DNA of 64,000 nt, from NCBI GenBank assembly GCA_001507425.1, contig LMAJ01000013.1, positions 116,316 to 180,315 of the forward strand, in the 5' to 3' direction. A program made the translations under genes and the position numbers. Position 1 is the stretch's first letter. Every line of letters starts with the position of its first letter. Origin of the DNA: Flavobacteriaceae bacterium CRH. Lineage in GTDB: Bacteria; Bacteroidota; Bacteroidia; Flavobacteriales; Flavobacteriaceae. The notes under the pieces are model-generated. The model was not told where the DNA came from. It was given only the letters and a program-made list of their open reading frames with translations, and searched no databases. This document shows positions 43,837 through 52,801 of this stretch, piece by piece.

Positions 43837-43866
43837 AAAGCCTCTATAATTAGAGGCTTTCATTTT
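43837..43866. terminator. Bidirectional terminator, stronger for the minus strand
   Basis: AAAGCCTCTA (43837-43846) and TAGAGGCTTT (43851-43860) form a perfect 10-bp stem with a 4-nt loop. On the minus strand the T-run is uninterrupted; on the plus strand it is broken (TTTCATTTT). The minus-strand use supports transcription of the two small ORFs that end just before it. Confidence 0.85.
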
Positions 43867-43871
43867 ATATT

Positions 43872-44036
43872 TTAAAAACTAAGTTTAAAATTTGCTTTTT
43901 TTATTTCATCAGGTTTACCCGAAGTAAACTTTACATCTTTCAATCGATCAACATTTTTTGAGAATGTTACTTTTGCATCAATCTTAGCCTCATTTTCGTG
44001 GCTAATACTAATTTTATTTGTTTTTTTTGTTATCAT
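43872..44036 (-). CDS. Small hypothetical protein, 54 residues (micro-operon gene 2)
   Basis: The protein runs from MITKKTNKISISHENEAKID to a final NFKLSF. The start is supported by AAAAGGA ending 8 nt before the ATG and by its position 2 bp after the stop of the preceding small ORF. It is lysine-rich, without cysteine, membrane segment or signal peptide. A terminator with a clean minus-strand T-run follows 6 bp after the stop. I recognise no family. It could be a regulator, part of a toxin-antitoxin pair, or a peptide precursor, but no modification enzyme lies nearby. Confidence 0.55.
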   Translation of the reverse strand: MITKKTNKISISHENEAKIDAKVTFSKNVDRLKDVKFTSGKPDEIKKANFKLSF

Positions 44037-44038
44037 AA

Positions 44039-44176
44039 TTATTTCCTTTTAAATAAAAATCCATCAAAATCCTTATTATAATCAAATGGCTTATCTGTTA
44101 TATTTCCTTCAGAATCAATTACTGCACCAAATTTATATCTACTATTCACATCAATATTATATCTAGGAAGATTCAT
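44039..44176 (-). CDS. Small hypothetical protein, 45 residues (micro-operon gene 1)
   Basis: The protein runs from MNLPRYNIDVNSRYKFGAVI through DSEGNITDKPFDYNKD to a final DGFLFKRK. The segment FGAVIDSEGNITDKPFDYN looks like a beta hairpin turn of a real folded or bound peptide. It begins 63 bp after the histidine kinase stop, on the same strand, and its stop is 2 bp before the next small ORF. No family recognised. Confidence 0.5.
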   Translation of the reverse strand: MNLPRYNIDVNSRYKFGAVIDSEGNITDKPFDYNKDFDGFLFKRK

Positions 44177-44239
44177 TTGTATTTTTTGTACGCAAAATAC
44201 TACTTATTTTTTAAAAAACATAGTTTTAGAATTAGTTTA

Positions 44240-46681
44240 TCATTGCTCATCATAAATTATTTCTTGCACGTCCAGAATATTTTTCTCAAAAGACAATTGT
44301 ATAAAAGTTCCGTTATTATTTTCAATAGAAAAAATACCCTCTAAATCTTCACCCAGGCCTTTTATTAGGCTCATTCCGAAAGAAGTATTTGTTTTATTGG
44401 CGTCAATGAGGATTCCTATTCCGTTATCTTTAATTGTCAATATATATTGATTAACAACTTTTGAGACTAGCGATATAGAAATAAGCCCTTCTTTATTATT
44501 TGGGAATGCATATTTTATTGCATTAGTAACAGCTTCATTAATAATTAATCCTACCGGAATAGCTTGTGTGACTTCTAATTCCAGCTCTTCAATTTCGATT
44601 AAAAAACGAATGCGTTGATTTAAATTAAAAGCATCTTTTAAATATTCTACCAATTCATTTATATACACAGGCATATTTATAGAAGCTATATTTTCAGACA
44701 TATACAGTTTTTGATGAATTAATGACATTGCATGAATTCTGTGCTGGCTGCTTTTTATGGTAGAAAGCGCAAGATCATCTTCGATAAATTCAGTTTGAGA
44801 GTTTAATAAACTCATAACCGTTTGTAAATTGTTTTTTACCCTGTGATGAATTTCTTTGATAAGCCATTCTTTTTCAAGCACTAAATTTTGAAGGCTTTTA
44901 TTTTTAAGGCTGATTTCTTTTTCTTTAAGCTCTAATTTTTTATTGTTTTTTTGTTTCATTTGATAGTGATTGTAAAATAATCCGATAATGATAAAAAGCA
45001 ATAAAATGACTCCGATAGAAAAATTAATTAGAAGTTTTGACTTATCTAATTTAGTCTGTTGTAAGCGGCTCCTGTCTTCTAAAGTATGAATGTCTTCTTC
45101 TTTTTTTAATGTTTGATATTGAATTTTAAGCTCTTCAATTTTTTTATTTTTAGATACATCATACAACGAGTCATGAATTTTTGTAAAATTTTGATAATGG
45201 TTTATCGAAGAATAATATTTCCCATTAATAGAATCTATTTTAAATAAGGCGAGTTCCAGTTCCTGAAATTTTAAGAAATGATTTGATTTTTTACTTAAAC
45301 TCACAGCTTTTTCAGCATAAATTTTAGCTTTGGCGGCATTCCCTTTTTGGGCATAAAACAGTGACATTTTCGAATAACCAAATAATATTCCGTCAGCAGT
45401 TTGGGGTGAAATTACCTTTTGAGCCTCTTTGTCCAGTTGAATATAGAATTTTTCTGCTCCCGAAATATTTCCCATTTCTTCATAAGTAGTCGCTTTGGCA
45501 AGTGCCAGATAAAAAATATCAACAGCATTTTCAGGCGGGTAAATATCTGTCAGTTTGATGTAAGTAAGCGCTTCTTTGTATCTTTTTTCCTGACAAAGAA
45601 CTTCAATAATTAAATATAAACTTTTGTGCCAGCTGCTCGGATTAATACCTTTTCTGCCTTTATTAAAACTTTTTTTGTACAAATTGAGAGCTTCTTCAGT
45701 ATGTCCCATGCGGCTGTACAAACTTCCTAAACTTAAATAGAAATTTTCAGCACAAACAATGTCATTTGTGGCTTCCATTGTTTTGATACTCTCAATGGCA
45801 TAAAAGAGCGCTTTTTTAATATCATTTTTTATCGTATAAATGTAGAGGAGGGGCCCGGTAGTGTAATGGGTATGTTTAAAACCTATTTTTTGCTGCATTT
45901 TATAAACCTCCAGAAATTCTTTTTCGGCAAGATCGATATTACCAGCCCAAAAGTGAATGGCAATAATCTTCATGAGCATCTCAATTTCTAATTCTTTTTC
46001 GTTTACAGCTCTGTAAATTGACCTTGCCTCTGTTAATGTTATTTCTTTATCAGGATCACCAATTGGCAGATATGATCCTTCATTATTTAAAGCGTCGGCC
46101 AGAGATTTTTTGTCATTTAATTTTCTGCTTTCTGCAACTACTTTAGAAAAAACATTTTTACTTTCCGGGAGATTATTTGCCTGTACATAGTATTTTCCTA
46201 AAAGTATATTGCTTTGCTGTTTCCATTTTAAAACACCAAGCAAATTACTTTGTTCAATAGCTTGTTTAATATACAGTTGAGCGTTTTGAAGATCTTCCTT
46301 TTTTTCTCCTGTTTTAAAAAGATAATGGCTCCCAAGCTGCAGTAATAATTTAATACGTTCTGCTTTTTCTAATTTAGGGAGCACTTTTAATGCACCATTT
46401 ATATCATTTTTATCTACCATTTCGCTGCCACGAACATAATTTCCATCATCATAACCTTCATCAAACGAAAAAGAAACAGGTACTTTATTAGCAGAACAGG
46501 TCAAAACCATGGCGCTGTCAAGATCAATACTTCCCTGGCTTATAGAAGAAACATACATTGCCGTTGCTTTAATTAATAACCTGTTTTTCTTAATGTTATA
46601 ATTGTCTTTAGTTACTTTACTCTGGCTATAACTTTGCAACGAAACGACTAAAAATAAACTAAAAAAATAGATTGCCTTCAT
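44240..46681 (-). CDS. TPR-containing sensor histidine kinase (HisKA_2 type)
   Basis: 813 residues. Signal sequence (MKAIYFFSLFLVVSLQSYSQ), a long periplasmic TPR solenoid (about 80-500, repeats such as SLYSRMGHTEEALNLYKKSF), a transmembrane helix (about 555-577, NFSIGVILLLFIIIGLFY), a linker coiled coil, then the kinase. The phospho-acceptor region is EIHHRVKNNLQ (H612/H613) and the ATP-binding N-box is LIINEAVTNAIKYAF. HisKA_2 kinases are often coupled to unusual response regulators; here a sigma-54 activator is encoded divergently 292 bp away and is the likely partner. Confidence 0.9.
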   Translation of the reverse strand: MKAIYFFSLFLVVSLQSYSQSKVTKDNYNIKKNRLLIKATAMYVSSISQGSIDLDSAMVLTCSANKVPVSFSFDEGYDDGNYVRGSEMVDKNDINGALKVLPKLEKAERIKLLLQLGSHYLFKTGEKKEDLQNAQLYIKQAIEQSNLLGVLKWKQQSNILLGKYYVQANNLPESKNVFSKVVAESRKLNDKKSLADALNNEGSYLPIGDPDKEITLTEARSIYRAVNEKELEIEMLMKIIAIHFWAGNIDLAEKEFLEVYKMQQKIGFKHTHYTTGPLLYIYTIKNDIKKALFYAIESIKTMEATNDIVCAENFYLSLGSLYSRMGHTEEALNLYKKSFNKGRKGINPSSWHKSLYLIIEVLCQEKRYKEALTYIKLTDIYPPENAVDIFYLALAKATTYEEMGNISGAEKFYIQLDKEAQKVISPQTADGILFGYSKMSLFYAQKGNAAKAKIYAEKAVSLSKKSNHFLKFQELELALFKIDSINGKYYSSINHYQNFTKIHDSLYDVSKNKKIEELKIQYQTLKKEEDIHTLEDRSRLQQTKLDKSKLLINFSIGVILLLFIIIGLFYNHYQMKQKNNKKLELKEKEISLKNKSLQNLVLEKEWLIKEIHHRVKNNLQTVMSLLNSQTEFIEDDLALSTIKSSQHRIHAMSLIHQKLYMSENIASINMPVYINELVEYLKDAFNLNQRIRFLIEIEELELEVTQAIPVGLIINEAVTNAIKYAFPNNKEGLISISLVSKVVNQYILTIKDNGIGILIDANKTNTSFGMSLIKGLGEDLEGIFSIENNNGTFIQLSFEKNILDVQEIIYDEQ

Positions 46682-46973
46682 GTGTGGATAAGATGATTTG
46701 TGTGTGGTAAAAAAGTGTTAAAATAGAACTAAATTTCACATTATCAAAATTATCAATTTAAGTTTGAGTATAATTTATAAATTGGCGTTAACTTTTTATA
46801 AATCATTGATTATCAGGTTTATTTTTAACATATGAATAAAAATTAGTCCGTAATTTACTATTCCGTTTAAAGTGAACGTTTTAAGTATTTTTTTCTTTAT
46901 TAATAAAAAGCTTATAATTTTTTTTCTTACTTTTAATGACGGAAAATACCTCTATCCCCCAAACAAATTTAGT
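46682..46973. promoter_or_regulatory. Divergent region between kinase and response regulator genes
   Basis: 292 bp. On the minus strand a perfect TAATTTTG box lies at 46745-46752, about 64 bp before the kinase start, but no -33 element is well placed. No sigma-54 type GG/GC promoter was recognised. Confidence 0.35.
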
Positions 46974-48926
46974 ATGGAATTTCAAAAAAACGCTGATGAC
47001 AAATTGATGAAAATACTCATTGTTGAGGATCAATTTATTGAAGCAAATGATTTACGTTTTATTCTTCAAAAAGCGAACTATGAAGTTATAGGTGTCGCAA
47101 AATCGGTAACACAAGCTTTAGAATTTATAGAAATAGAAAAACCGGATTTAGTTTTCTTGGATATCCGTTTAAGAGGAAAAGAAACCGGAATTGATCTGGC
47201 CAAAGAGCTAAATAAAAATCACATAGGTTTTATTTATTTATCTGCCAATTCAAATAAATCGATATTAGAAGAAGCAAAAAAAACAAATCCTTATGGTTTT
47301 ATTGTGAAACCATTCAGGCCTAAAGATATTTTGATCACTTTAGAAATTGCTTGTTATCGTCATAAACATTCTATTGAATCTCAGTCACAACAAGAAAATA
47401 TTTTAAGAGAAAGTATCGAAGAAATTATGCATTCGGCCTTAAAATGGGAAAATGCATTGTTGCAGCTGGCTCAGGAACTGCAAACATATGTTTCGTTTGA
47501 TTATATGAGAGCGGGATTTGTAAAAGATGATCATCATCCGACAGGTTTGCTCAGGAAAAATTTTGACAGTTATGAAATTATTGATATTGATAAATTTTCT
47601 AAAATAACAGGAAAAAGCCGGCAGGAATTATTTGATTTAAAAGAAAGCTCCCCTAAATTAGAATTTCCAAAAATTTACGAAAGAGATGCCTTCAATGAAA
47701 TATTTCAAAATTCGCCAATTAAAAGAATGATTGTGCAATCTTTTGGTCTTAAGTCATTTATTGCTGTTCCGGTAAGAATTGAAAATGTAGGTGTTTTTAA
47801 TTTCTTCTTTTTTAGCAGAAATTCCGATTCTTATAATAATGAACATTTATCACTTTTAACAAAACTGGAAACCACATTGGCCAAGTTTGTTACAACCATG
47901 AATACAACCAAAAGAGAGGTAAGCACCCCTGTTATCAAAAAGAAAACACCAATTAAGGCTGAAGATAATTCGACCGAATTTTGCTCAATGATAGGAAGCA
48001 GCAAAGAAATGCTGACTGTTTTTGATCATATTCAAAAAGTTGCACATTCAGAGACTTCAGTTTTAATTTTGGGAGAAAGCGGTACCGGAAAAGAAAAAGT
48101 AGCGCAGAGTATTCATCAATTATCACCAAGAAAAAACAAACCTTTGGTGGTCATAAATTGTGGGGCTGTTCCTGATAATCTGGCCGAATCACTTTTTTTT
48201 GGTCATGAAAAAGGCGCTTTTACCGGAGCACTCGAAAGACGAATCGGTAAATTTGAAGCTGCTGACGGCGGCACCGTATTTTTGGATGAAATTGGTGAAA
48301 TGCCAATGCTGATGCAGATAAAACTGTTGAGAGTTCTTCAGGAAAAAGAAATAGAAAGAGTAGGAGGTAATTCGCCTATAAAAGTTAACGTACGTATTAT
48401 TGCAGCAACCAATCGTAATTTAGAAGAAGAAATAGCTGCGGGACGTTTCAGGCTTGACCTATATTACAGGCTTCATGTTTTTCCGATAACAGTTCCGTCA
48501 CTTAAAGAACGAAAAGATGATATTCCGGCATTAGTAGCTCATTTTATGAATTCATTTAGTAAATCATCCGAAATAAAAACACCGCAAATTGCTGATAGTG
48601 CACTGCAGCAAATGATGACGTATGACTGGCCGGGAAATATTCGAGAATTAGAACATATTGTACAAAGAGCGATTTTGCTAAATGGCGATTCGGTCATAAA
48701 AGAAGTACCATTGCCAGGCTTTTCTAAAAATTCAGGAGAAGAAAAACCACAGGAATTTGTAATTCAGTCCATTCATGAAAATGAACGCGATTATATTACT
48801 TATATCCTAAAAAGATGTAAAGGGAAAATATCAGGTAAAGGCGGAGCTGCAGAGATTTTAAATATTCCGGCTTCTACATTATATTCTAAAATGAAAAAAT
48901 TAGGAGTAAACAGCTTAAATCACTAA
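46974..48926 (+). CDS. Sigma-54-dependent response regulator (REC-GAF-AAA+-Fis)
   Basis: 650 residues from ATG 46974; a GTG at 46872 would add an implausible hydrophobic 34-residue extension. The receiver domain (about 12-130) has E18, D19, phospho-acceptor D63 and K112. A GAF-like domain (about 165-310) follows. The AAA+ domain has Walker A GESGTGKE, the sigma-54-contacting GAFTGA loop, Walker [12 protein letters not shown] and an R-finger region. The C-terminal Fis-type HTH is [20 protein letters not shown]. It should activate sigma-54 promoters when phosphorylated by the divergent kinase. Targets not visible in the window. Confidence 0.92.
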   Translation: MEFQKNADDKLMKILIVEDQFIEANDLRFILQKANYEVIGVAKSVTQALEFIEIEKPDLVFLDIRLRGKETGIDLAKELNKNHIGFIYLSANSNKSILEEAKKTNPYGFIVKPFRPKDILITLEIACYRHKHSIESQSQQENILRESIEEIMHSALKWENALLQLAQELQTYVSFDYMRAGFVKDDHHPTGLLRKNFDSYEIIDIDKFSKITGKSRQELFDLKESSPKLEFPKIYERDAFNEIFQNSPIKRMIVQSFGLKSFIAVPVRIENVGVFNFFFFSRNSDSYNNEHLSLLTKLETTLAKFVTTMNTTKREVSTPVIKKKTPIKAEDNSTEFCSMIGSSKEMLTVFDHIQKVAHSETSVLILGESGTGKEKVAQSIHQLSPRKNKPLVVINCGAVPDNLAESLFFGHEKGAFTGALERRIGKFEAADGGTVFLDEIGEMPMLMQIKLLRVLQEKEIERVGGNSPIKVNVRIIAATNRNLEEEIAAGRFRLDLYYRLHVFPITVPSLKERKDDIPALVAHFMNSFSKSSEIKTPQIADSALQQMMTYDWPGNIRELEHIVQRAILLNGDSVIKEVPLPGFSKNSGEEKPQEFVIQSIHENERDYITYILKRCKGKISGKGGAAEILNIPASTLYSKMKKLGVNSLNH

Positions 48927-49004
48927 AAAATTGAAGACCCTTTTGTTTTTTAAAAGAACAATAAAATAATAAGCCGGAACAGTATTAGCAAATAATGTTT
49001 GTTA

Positions 49005-49424
49005 TTATCTGTTTAAGAAATAATAATCGAGCGAATATTTTCCGGGCCCGACAATGGTTAGAAAAAGAAAGCAAACGCTATACATAAAAGGAACATCTTT
49101 TACCGCAATTGGATCATGAAAATGGACAATGAAATATCCGGTTAAAGTGATAGCTAAAATGGGCAATGTGGCTATTTTTGTAAATAATCCTGCTGCAACA
49201 AACAGTGGCATAATGATATTGGCAACTATAGCAAAAGCCTGATTGAAAAAATCCGGTAAACCAAGTGGGTTAGGTACAGTCTCTGCAATTGCGACACCTA
49301 TGCCAATTTTTTTTAATCCGTGCGCTATTAATAACTCAAACGAAACAGCAACTCTAAAGAAAAGCAAAGCAAAATGGATCAAATTACCATTCTTGCACAT
49401 AAAGGAGAAAAAGTGTTTTTTCAT
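49005..49424 (-). CDS. DoxX-family membrane protein
   Basis: 139 residues, four hydrophobic helices, with the DoxX pattern (LLIAHGLKKIG, ANIIMPLFVAAGLFTKIATLPILAITLTGY). Members serve as quinol-oxidase partners or in thiosulfate and oxidative-stress handling. It is the last gene of a minus-strand group with isochorismatase-like and alpha/beta-hydrolase genes, though a terminator lies between it and the next. Confidence 0.85.
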   Translation of the reverse strand: MKKHFFSFMCKNGNLIHFALLFFRVAVSFELLIAHGLKKIGIGVAIAETVPNPLGLPDFFNQAFAIVANIIMPLFVAAGLFTKIATLPILAITLTGYFIVHFHDPIAVKDVPFMYSVCFLFLTIVGPGKYSLDYYFLNR

Positions 49425-49536
49425 TATTAAATTTTTTGATATTTACCATAATAATTTAAGGAACTCCAGTCAGGTAAAGCTTTTGCAACTGCAATTGCAA
49501 ATTTTAAGGGCAAATGTCTTTATAACGAATTAAATT

Positions 49537-49563
49537 AAAAACCAGAGACAAATGCCTCTGGTT
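49537..49563 (-). terminator. Terminator of the isochorismatase-like gene
   Basis: AACCAGAG (49540-49547) pairs with CTCTGGTT (49556-49563); on the minus strand five T follow (49537-49541). It lies 14 bp past the stop codon. Confidence 0.85.
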
Positions 49564-49576
49564 GTCATCACTTAAA

Positions 49577-50266
49577 TTAGTGTTTAATTACCGTTCGCGC
49601 ATATTGAATTCCGATACCATACGCACCGCCATATTTAACGATTAAATCGGTTACAGGTTTATAAGTTTCGCTTCTTGCCCAATCACGCTGTAATTCCAGA
49701 ATATACTGTAATGAAGTTATTGGGTGAGCGCCTGCCTGTACCATTCTTGTTATGGCCATTTCATGCGCTTCTTTAGATACATCCCCGCTGGCATCAGTAA
49801 GTACATATACCGTATAGCCTTCATTAATAGCAGATAAAACAGGACCAACAATACAAACACTTGTCCATAAACCGCCCATTACCAATGTTTTTTTACCTTT
49901 TCCGGCTATAGCTTTCTGAGCATTAACATCTTCCCAGCAATTCATGGTTGTACGATCAATATAGTTAGAACTTGCTCTAGGGTAGAATTCCTGCACTTCC
50001 GGAAAAACCGGGCCGCTAAAAGTGGTTTCGGCTACTGTAGTGACTACAGTTGGTATATTAAATATTTTAGACGTGCCGGCTACTAATGCGGCGTTGTTCC
50101 TTAATAATTCAGTATCAATATTTTTAGTGGCAAATGCCATTTGACTTTGATAGTCGATCATTACTAAACTATGGTTTGTAGGATTCAATAAACCAGGACT
50201 TGGTTTTTGCGCAAATAAAGCGATTGATCCTAATACTAAAACTGTTGTTGAGAGAAATTTTTTCAT
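49577..50266 (-). CDS. Secreted isochorismatase-family hydrolase
   Basis: 229 residues, signal peptide ending ALFAQ (residue 20), unusual for a family that is mostly cytoplasmic. The cysteine-hydrolase core has D38 (VMIDYQ) and nucleophile C138 (GGLWTSVCIVG). The usual catalytic lysine is not obvious: the expected segment reads IDRTTMNCWED. Related to the YcaC group, whose substrates are unknown. Followed by its own terminator; a repeat element separates it from the hydrolase gene upstream. Confidence 0.82.
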   Translation of the reverse strand: MKKFLSTTVLVLGSIALFAQKPSPGLLNPTNHSLVMIDYQSQMAFATKNIDTELLRNNAALVAGTSKIFNIPTVVTTVAETTFSGPVFPEVQEFYPRASSNYIDRTTMNCWEDVNAQKAIAGKGKKTLVMGGLWTSVCIVGPVLSAINEGYTVYVLTDASGDVSKEAHEMAITRMVQAGAHPITSLQYILELQRDWARSETYKPVTDLIVKYGGAYGIGIQYARTVIKH

Positions 50267-50320
50267 GATATTATTATAATTGATTACTAATTATTATTGT
50301 TATAGTGGAGTGCAATTATT

Positions 50321-50460
50321 TTTAACACATAGAAACATAGATTTTTAAAGCTTAAAAAAGGCGTTTCACTTGCATTAATAAACATAGCTGTCTATGTGTT
50401 AGAAACAGGTTTCTTTTTGTCTGCTTTTTACACATAAAAGCTATGTTTCTATGTGTTTAA
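50321..50460. mobile_element. 140-bp terminal-inverted-repeat element, copy A
   Basis: AACACATAGAAACATAG (50324-50340) and its exact complement (50441-50457) bound a core with GGCGTTTCACTTGCATTAAT (50360-50379) and internal hairpins (ACATAG/CTATGT; AGAAAC/GTTTCT at 50401-50414). A second copy in the opposite orientation lies at 62400-62544. It holds no ORF. It resembles a MITE or REP-like element moved by a transposase encoded elsewhere. No clear target-site duplication was seen. Confidence 0.75.
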
Positions 50461-50493
50461 TATATTAATTACACCCAAAGTTTTTTATGATTG

Positions 50494-51285
50494 CTATTTT
50501 AAACTTTCATTGGCGGCATGAACAATAACATCAGCTACTGCTTTGGCTTGCGAAACATAAACGGCATGGCTACCTTTTATTTCGGTTACTTTTGAGTTGG
50601 CTCTTTTTGCCATGAATCTGGCGCCTTCAATAGGAACTGTCTGATCATCTGTGGCAACGATATACCATGATGGTTTCGTTTTCCAAGCAGCTTTGCTTAC
50701 AGTAGCACCAAAAGCCGATGCTGCAATTGGAACTTGTGAATCATACAAAAAATCAGCTTTTTCTTTACTTAAATCAGCACAAAATCCAGAATGGAATTTC
50801 GCTTTTCCATACCATATAAACCCATCTGCAGATGGCGGCTCGATACCCGAGTTTGGCGTTGGAGGACCAGATTGAACCAATTGCAATAATGTTTCTCCTG
50901 CATCAGGTACAAAAGCAGCAATGTAAACCAGACCAACTACTTTATCTGAGTTTCCGGCTTCAGTAATAATGGCACCTCCATAAGAATGGCCAACAAGGAT
51001 AATTTGTCCGTCGATACGATCAATATTTCGCTTTGCGGCAGCTACATCTTCAGGAAATGAAGTATTTGGATTTCCAACAATACTAACATTAAAGCCTTTC
51101 TTTTTTAAAATTTTGTACACTTCTTCCCAACCGGAACCATCTGCAAATGCTCCGTGCACCAATACAATATTCTTAACCTGCTTTTGGGCAAATAATACAT
51201 TTGCTGACATGAGGATTAATAAGGCCAGCATTATTTTTTTTAATACTGTTCCTCTGTTTCTTTTTAATTGTAATACATCTTTCAT
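50494..51285 (-). CDS. Secreted alpha/beta hydrolase, EstC-like
   Basis: 263 residues. Hydrophobic secretion signal ending NVLFAQ near residue 34, with a long basic N-region; an in-frame ATG 18 codons later is an alternative start. Serine-hydrolase motifs are VLVHGAFADGSGW and nucleophile S101 (LVGHSYGGAI); the acid is in ATDDQTVP and the histidine in GSHAVYVSQ. Bacteria often place this esterase type in stress or xenobiotic clusters. Substrate unknown. Confidence 0.86.
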   Translation of the reverse strand: MKDVLQLKRNRGTVLKKIMLALLILMSANVLFAQKQVKNIVLVHGAFADGSGWEEVYKILKKKGFNVSIVGNPNTSFPEDVAAAKRNIDRIDGQIILVGHSYGGAIITEAGNSDKVVGLVYIAAFVPDAGETLLQLVQSGPPTPNSGIEPPSADGFIWYGKAKFHSGFCADLSKEKADFLYDSQVPIAASAFGATVSKAAWKTKPSWYIVATDDQTVPIEGARFMAKRANSKVTEIKGSHAVYVSQAKAVADVIVHAANESLK

Positions 51286-51776
51286 TGATTTTAATTTTGA
51301 AATTATTTTTTCAGTTACGTTAATAGCATCTTGTTTAATGCTTACAAAAGAAAGCCAATTATCAAGCCTTTTATTTTAATTAATTGTAAATCAGATTATT
51401 GTGTTTTATTCCGTAGATTTATTTGACGAAATAAAAAGACTTACAGATAAATTTTGCCGATATAACGCAAAACTTAATTTTACTTATTTTTAATTTGCTG
51501 ATTTACAATGCTGTATGTTTTTAATTGTAAAAACGTTAAGTATTTCTCCTGTAAAAATTAAATGAAAATATTGATTTTTAAAAAACACTACAAAAAAGGA
51601 AAATTGCTACCTAATCGGGAAAATATGACTACTGAATCTATTTTTAGAAATAAGAAATTTGAACCGTTTAAAATAAACCGAATTTTAATTTCGAATTGAC
51701 ATTTGAAGTCTGGTTTACTATAAAGGTTTTACAAATAGAACATCGCTTTAGGCAGATGTTTGCAAAAAATAGTATT
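51286..51776. promoter_or_regulatory. Divergent control region between two hydrolase genes
   Basis: 491 bp without an ORF of note. It contains the inverted repeat TTTATTCCGT (51405-51414) and ACGAAATAAA (51426-51435), one mismatch, 11-bp spacer, a possible dimer-binding site, and the AraC-type direct repeats described separately. Confidence 0.45.
51597..51631 (+). promoter_or_regulatory. Candidate AraC-type direct-repeat operator, site 2
   Basis: AGGAAAA (51597-51603) and GGGAAAA (51617-51623), 20 bp apart, the second in ATCGGGAAAATATGACTA. Matches the site before the paralogous hydrolase at 40921. Confidence 0.55.
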
Positions 51777-52637
51777 ATGAAAAATCATGTTTATTACAAA
51801 ACCATAAAAATTAATGGTCTCGATATTTTTTACCGTCAGGCGGGCAGTACAGAAAAACCAACATTGTTATTGTTGCATGGTTTTCCTTCCTCATCGCACA
51901 TGTTTAGAAATCTGATAGACCAACTTTCGGATTCATTTTACATCATTGCACCGGATTATCCCGGATTCGGGCAAAGCAGCGCTCCGGGCATAAACGAATT
52001 TCAGTATACATTTCATAATTTGTCTACGACTATAGAATCGTTTATCGATAAACTTGAGCTTAAAAACATTACTTTTTATATTCAGGATTATGGCGGTCCA
52101 ATCGCATTTAGAATCGCTTTACGCAGGCCGGGACTCGTACAATCTTTTATAATACAAAATGCAAATGCTTATTTAGAAGGACTTGGCGAAGCACTTGCAC
52201 CGCTGTCTGCATACATCGAAAATGATAGTGCAGAAGCAGAACAGGGCGCCAGAACATTCTTAACCTTAGAAGCAACAAAATGGACTTACCTCGATGGGGC
52301 ATCAGAACCTGAAAATGTGAGTCCGGATAGTTATTCTATAGACCAATTTTATTTAGACCGTGAGGGTAATGACGTCATTCAGCTTGCTTTGTTTCGTGAT
52401 TATGGCAGTAATATCGCATTGTATCCGGAGTGGCAAAATTATCTCAAAAACAATCAGCCTAAAGCATTGATTGTTTGGGGTAAAAATGATAAGCTTTTTA
52501 TTGAAGCCGGAGGATGGGCATACAGCAAGGATTTACCAAATGCAGAAATTCATCAATTAGAGGGTGGACATTTTATGCTTGAAGAACATAGTGACAAAAT
52601 TGCCCAATTGATTAAAGAGTTTATAGTGAGTCATTAA
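51777..52637 (+). CDS. Alpha/beta hydrolase, paralogue of the one at 40921
   Basis: 286 residues from ATG 51777; further upstream starts give a non-conserved extension. Motifs [16 protein letters not shown], aspartate nucleophile in IQDYGGPIAF, acid in WGKNDKLFIE and histidine in EGGHFMLEEH. It shares long stretches with the protein at 40921 (for example SSHMFRNLI and IAPDYPGFG). The shared upstream motif suggests the same regulator. Followed at 164 bp by a ring-cleaving dioxygenase family gene. Confidence 0.88.
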   Translation: MKNHVYYKTIKINGLDIFYRQAGSTEKPTLLLLHGFPSSSHMFRNLIDQLSDSFYIIAPDYPGFGQSSAPGINEFQYTFHNLSTTIESFIDKLELKNITFYIQDYGGPIAFRIALRRPGLVQSFIIQNANAYLEGLGEALAPLSAYIENDSAEAEQGARTFLTLEATKWTYLDGASEPENVSPDSYSIDQFYLDREGNDVIQLALFRDYGSNIALYPEWQNYLKNNQPKALIVWGKNDKLFIEAGGWAYSKDLPNAEIHQLEGGHFMLEEHSDKIAQLIKEFIVSH

Positions 52638-52801
52638 GATTCGAAATGATATATAAGATTTGATTTGTAACCTGTTTAGGGTAGCAATTTTTCACGAATT
52701 GTACAGCAAAAGATTTTCTTAATCTAGGTTAATCGATCAACAGCGATAACCGAAGTAAATTTGTAAAAGAAAATCAAAAACAATTTAATACATAAAATAC
52801 C

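Noticed and set aside
44177..44239. Promoter for the small-ORF pair
   Set aside because: A TATTTTG sequence is present on the minus strand but is one base short of TAnnTTTG and has no good -33 box.
50321..50460. Remnant of an insertion sequence
   Set aside because: No transposase fragment is present; the matched ends and small size fit a non-autonomous element better.
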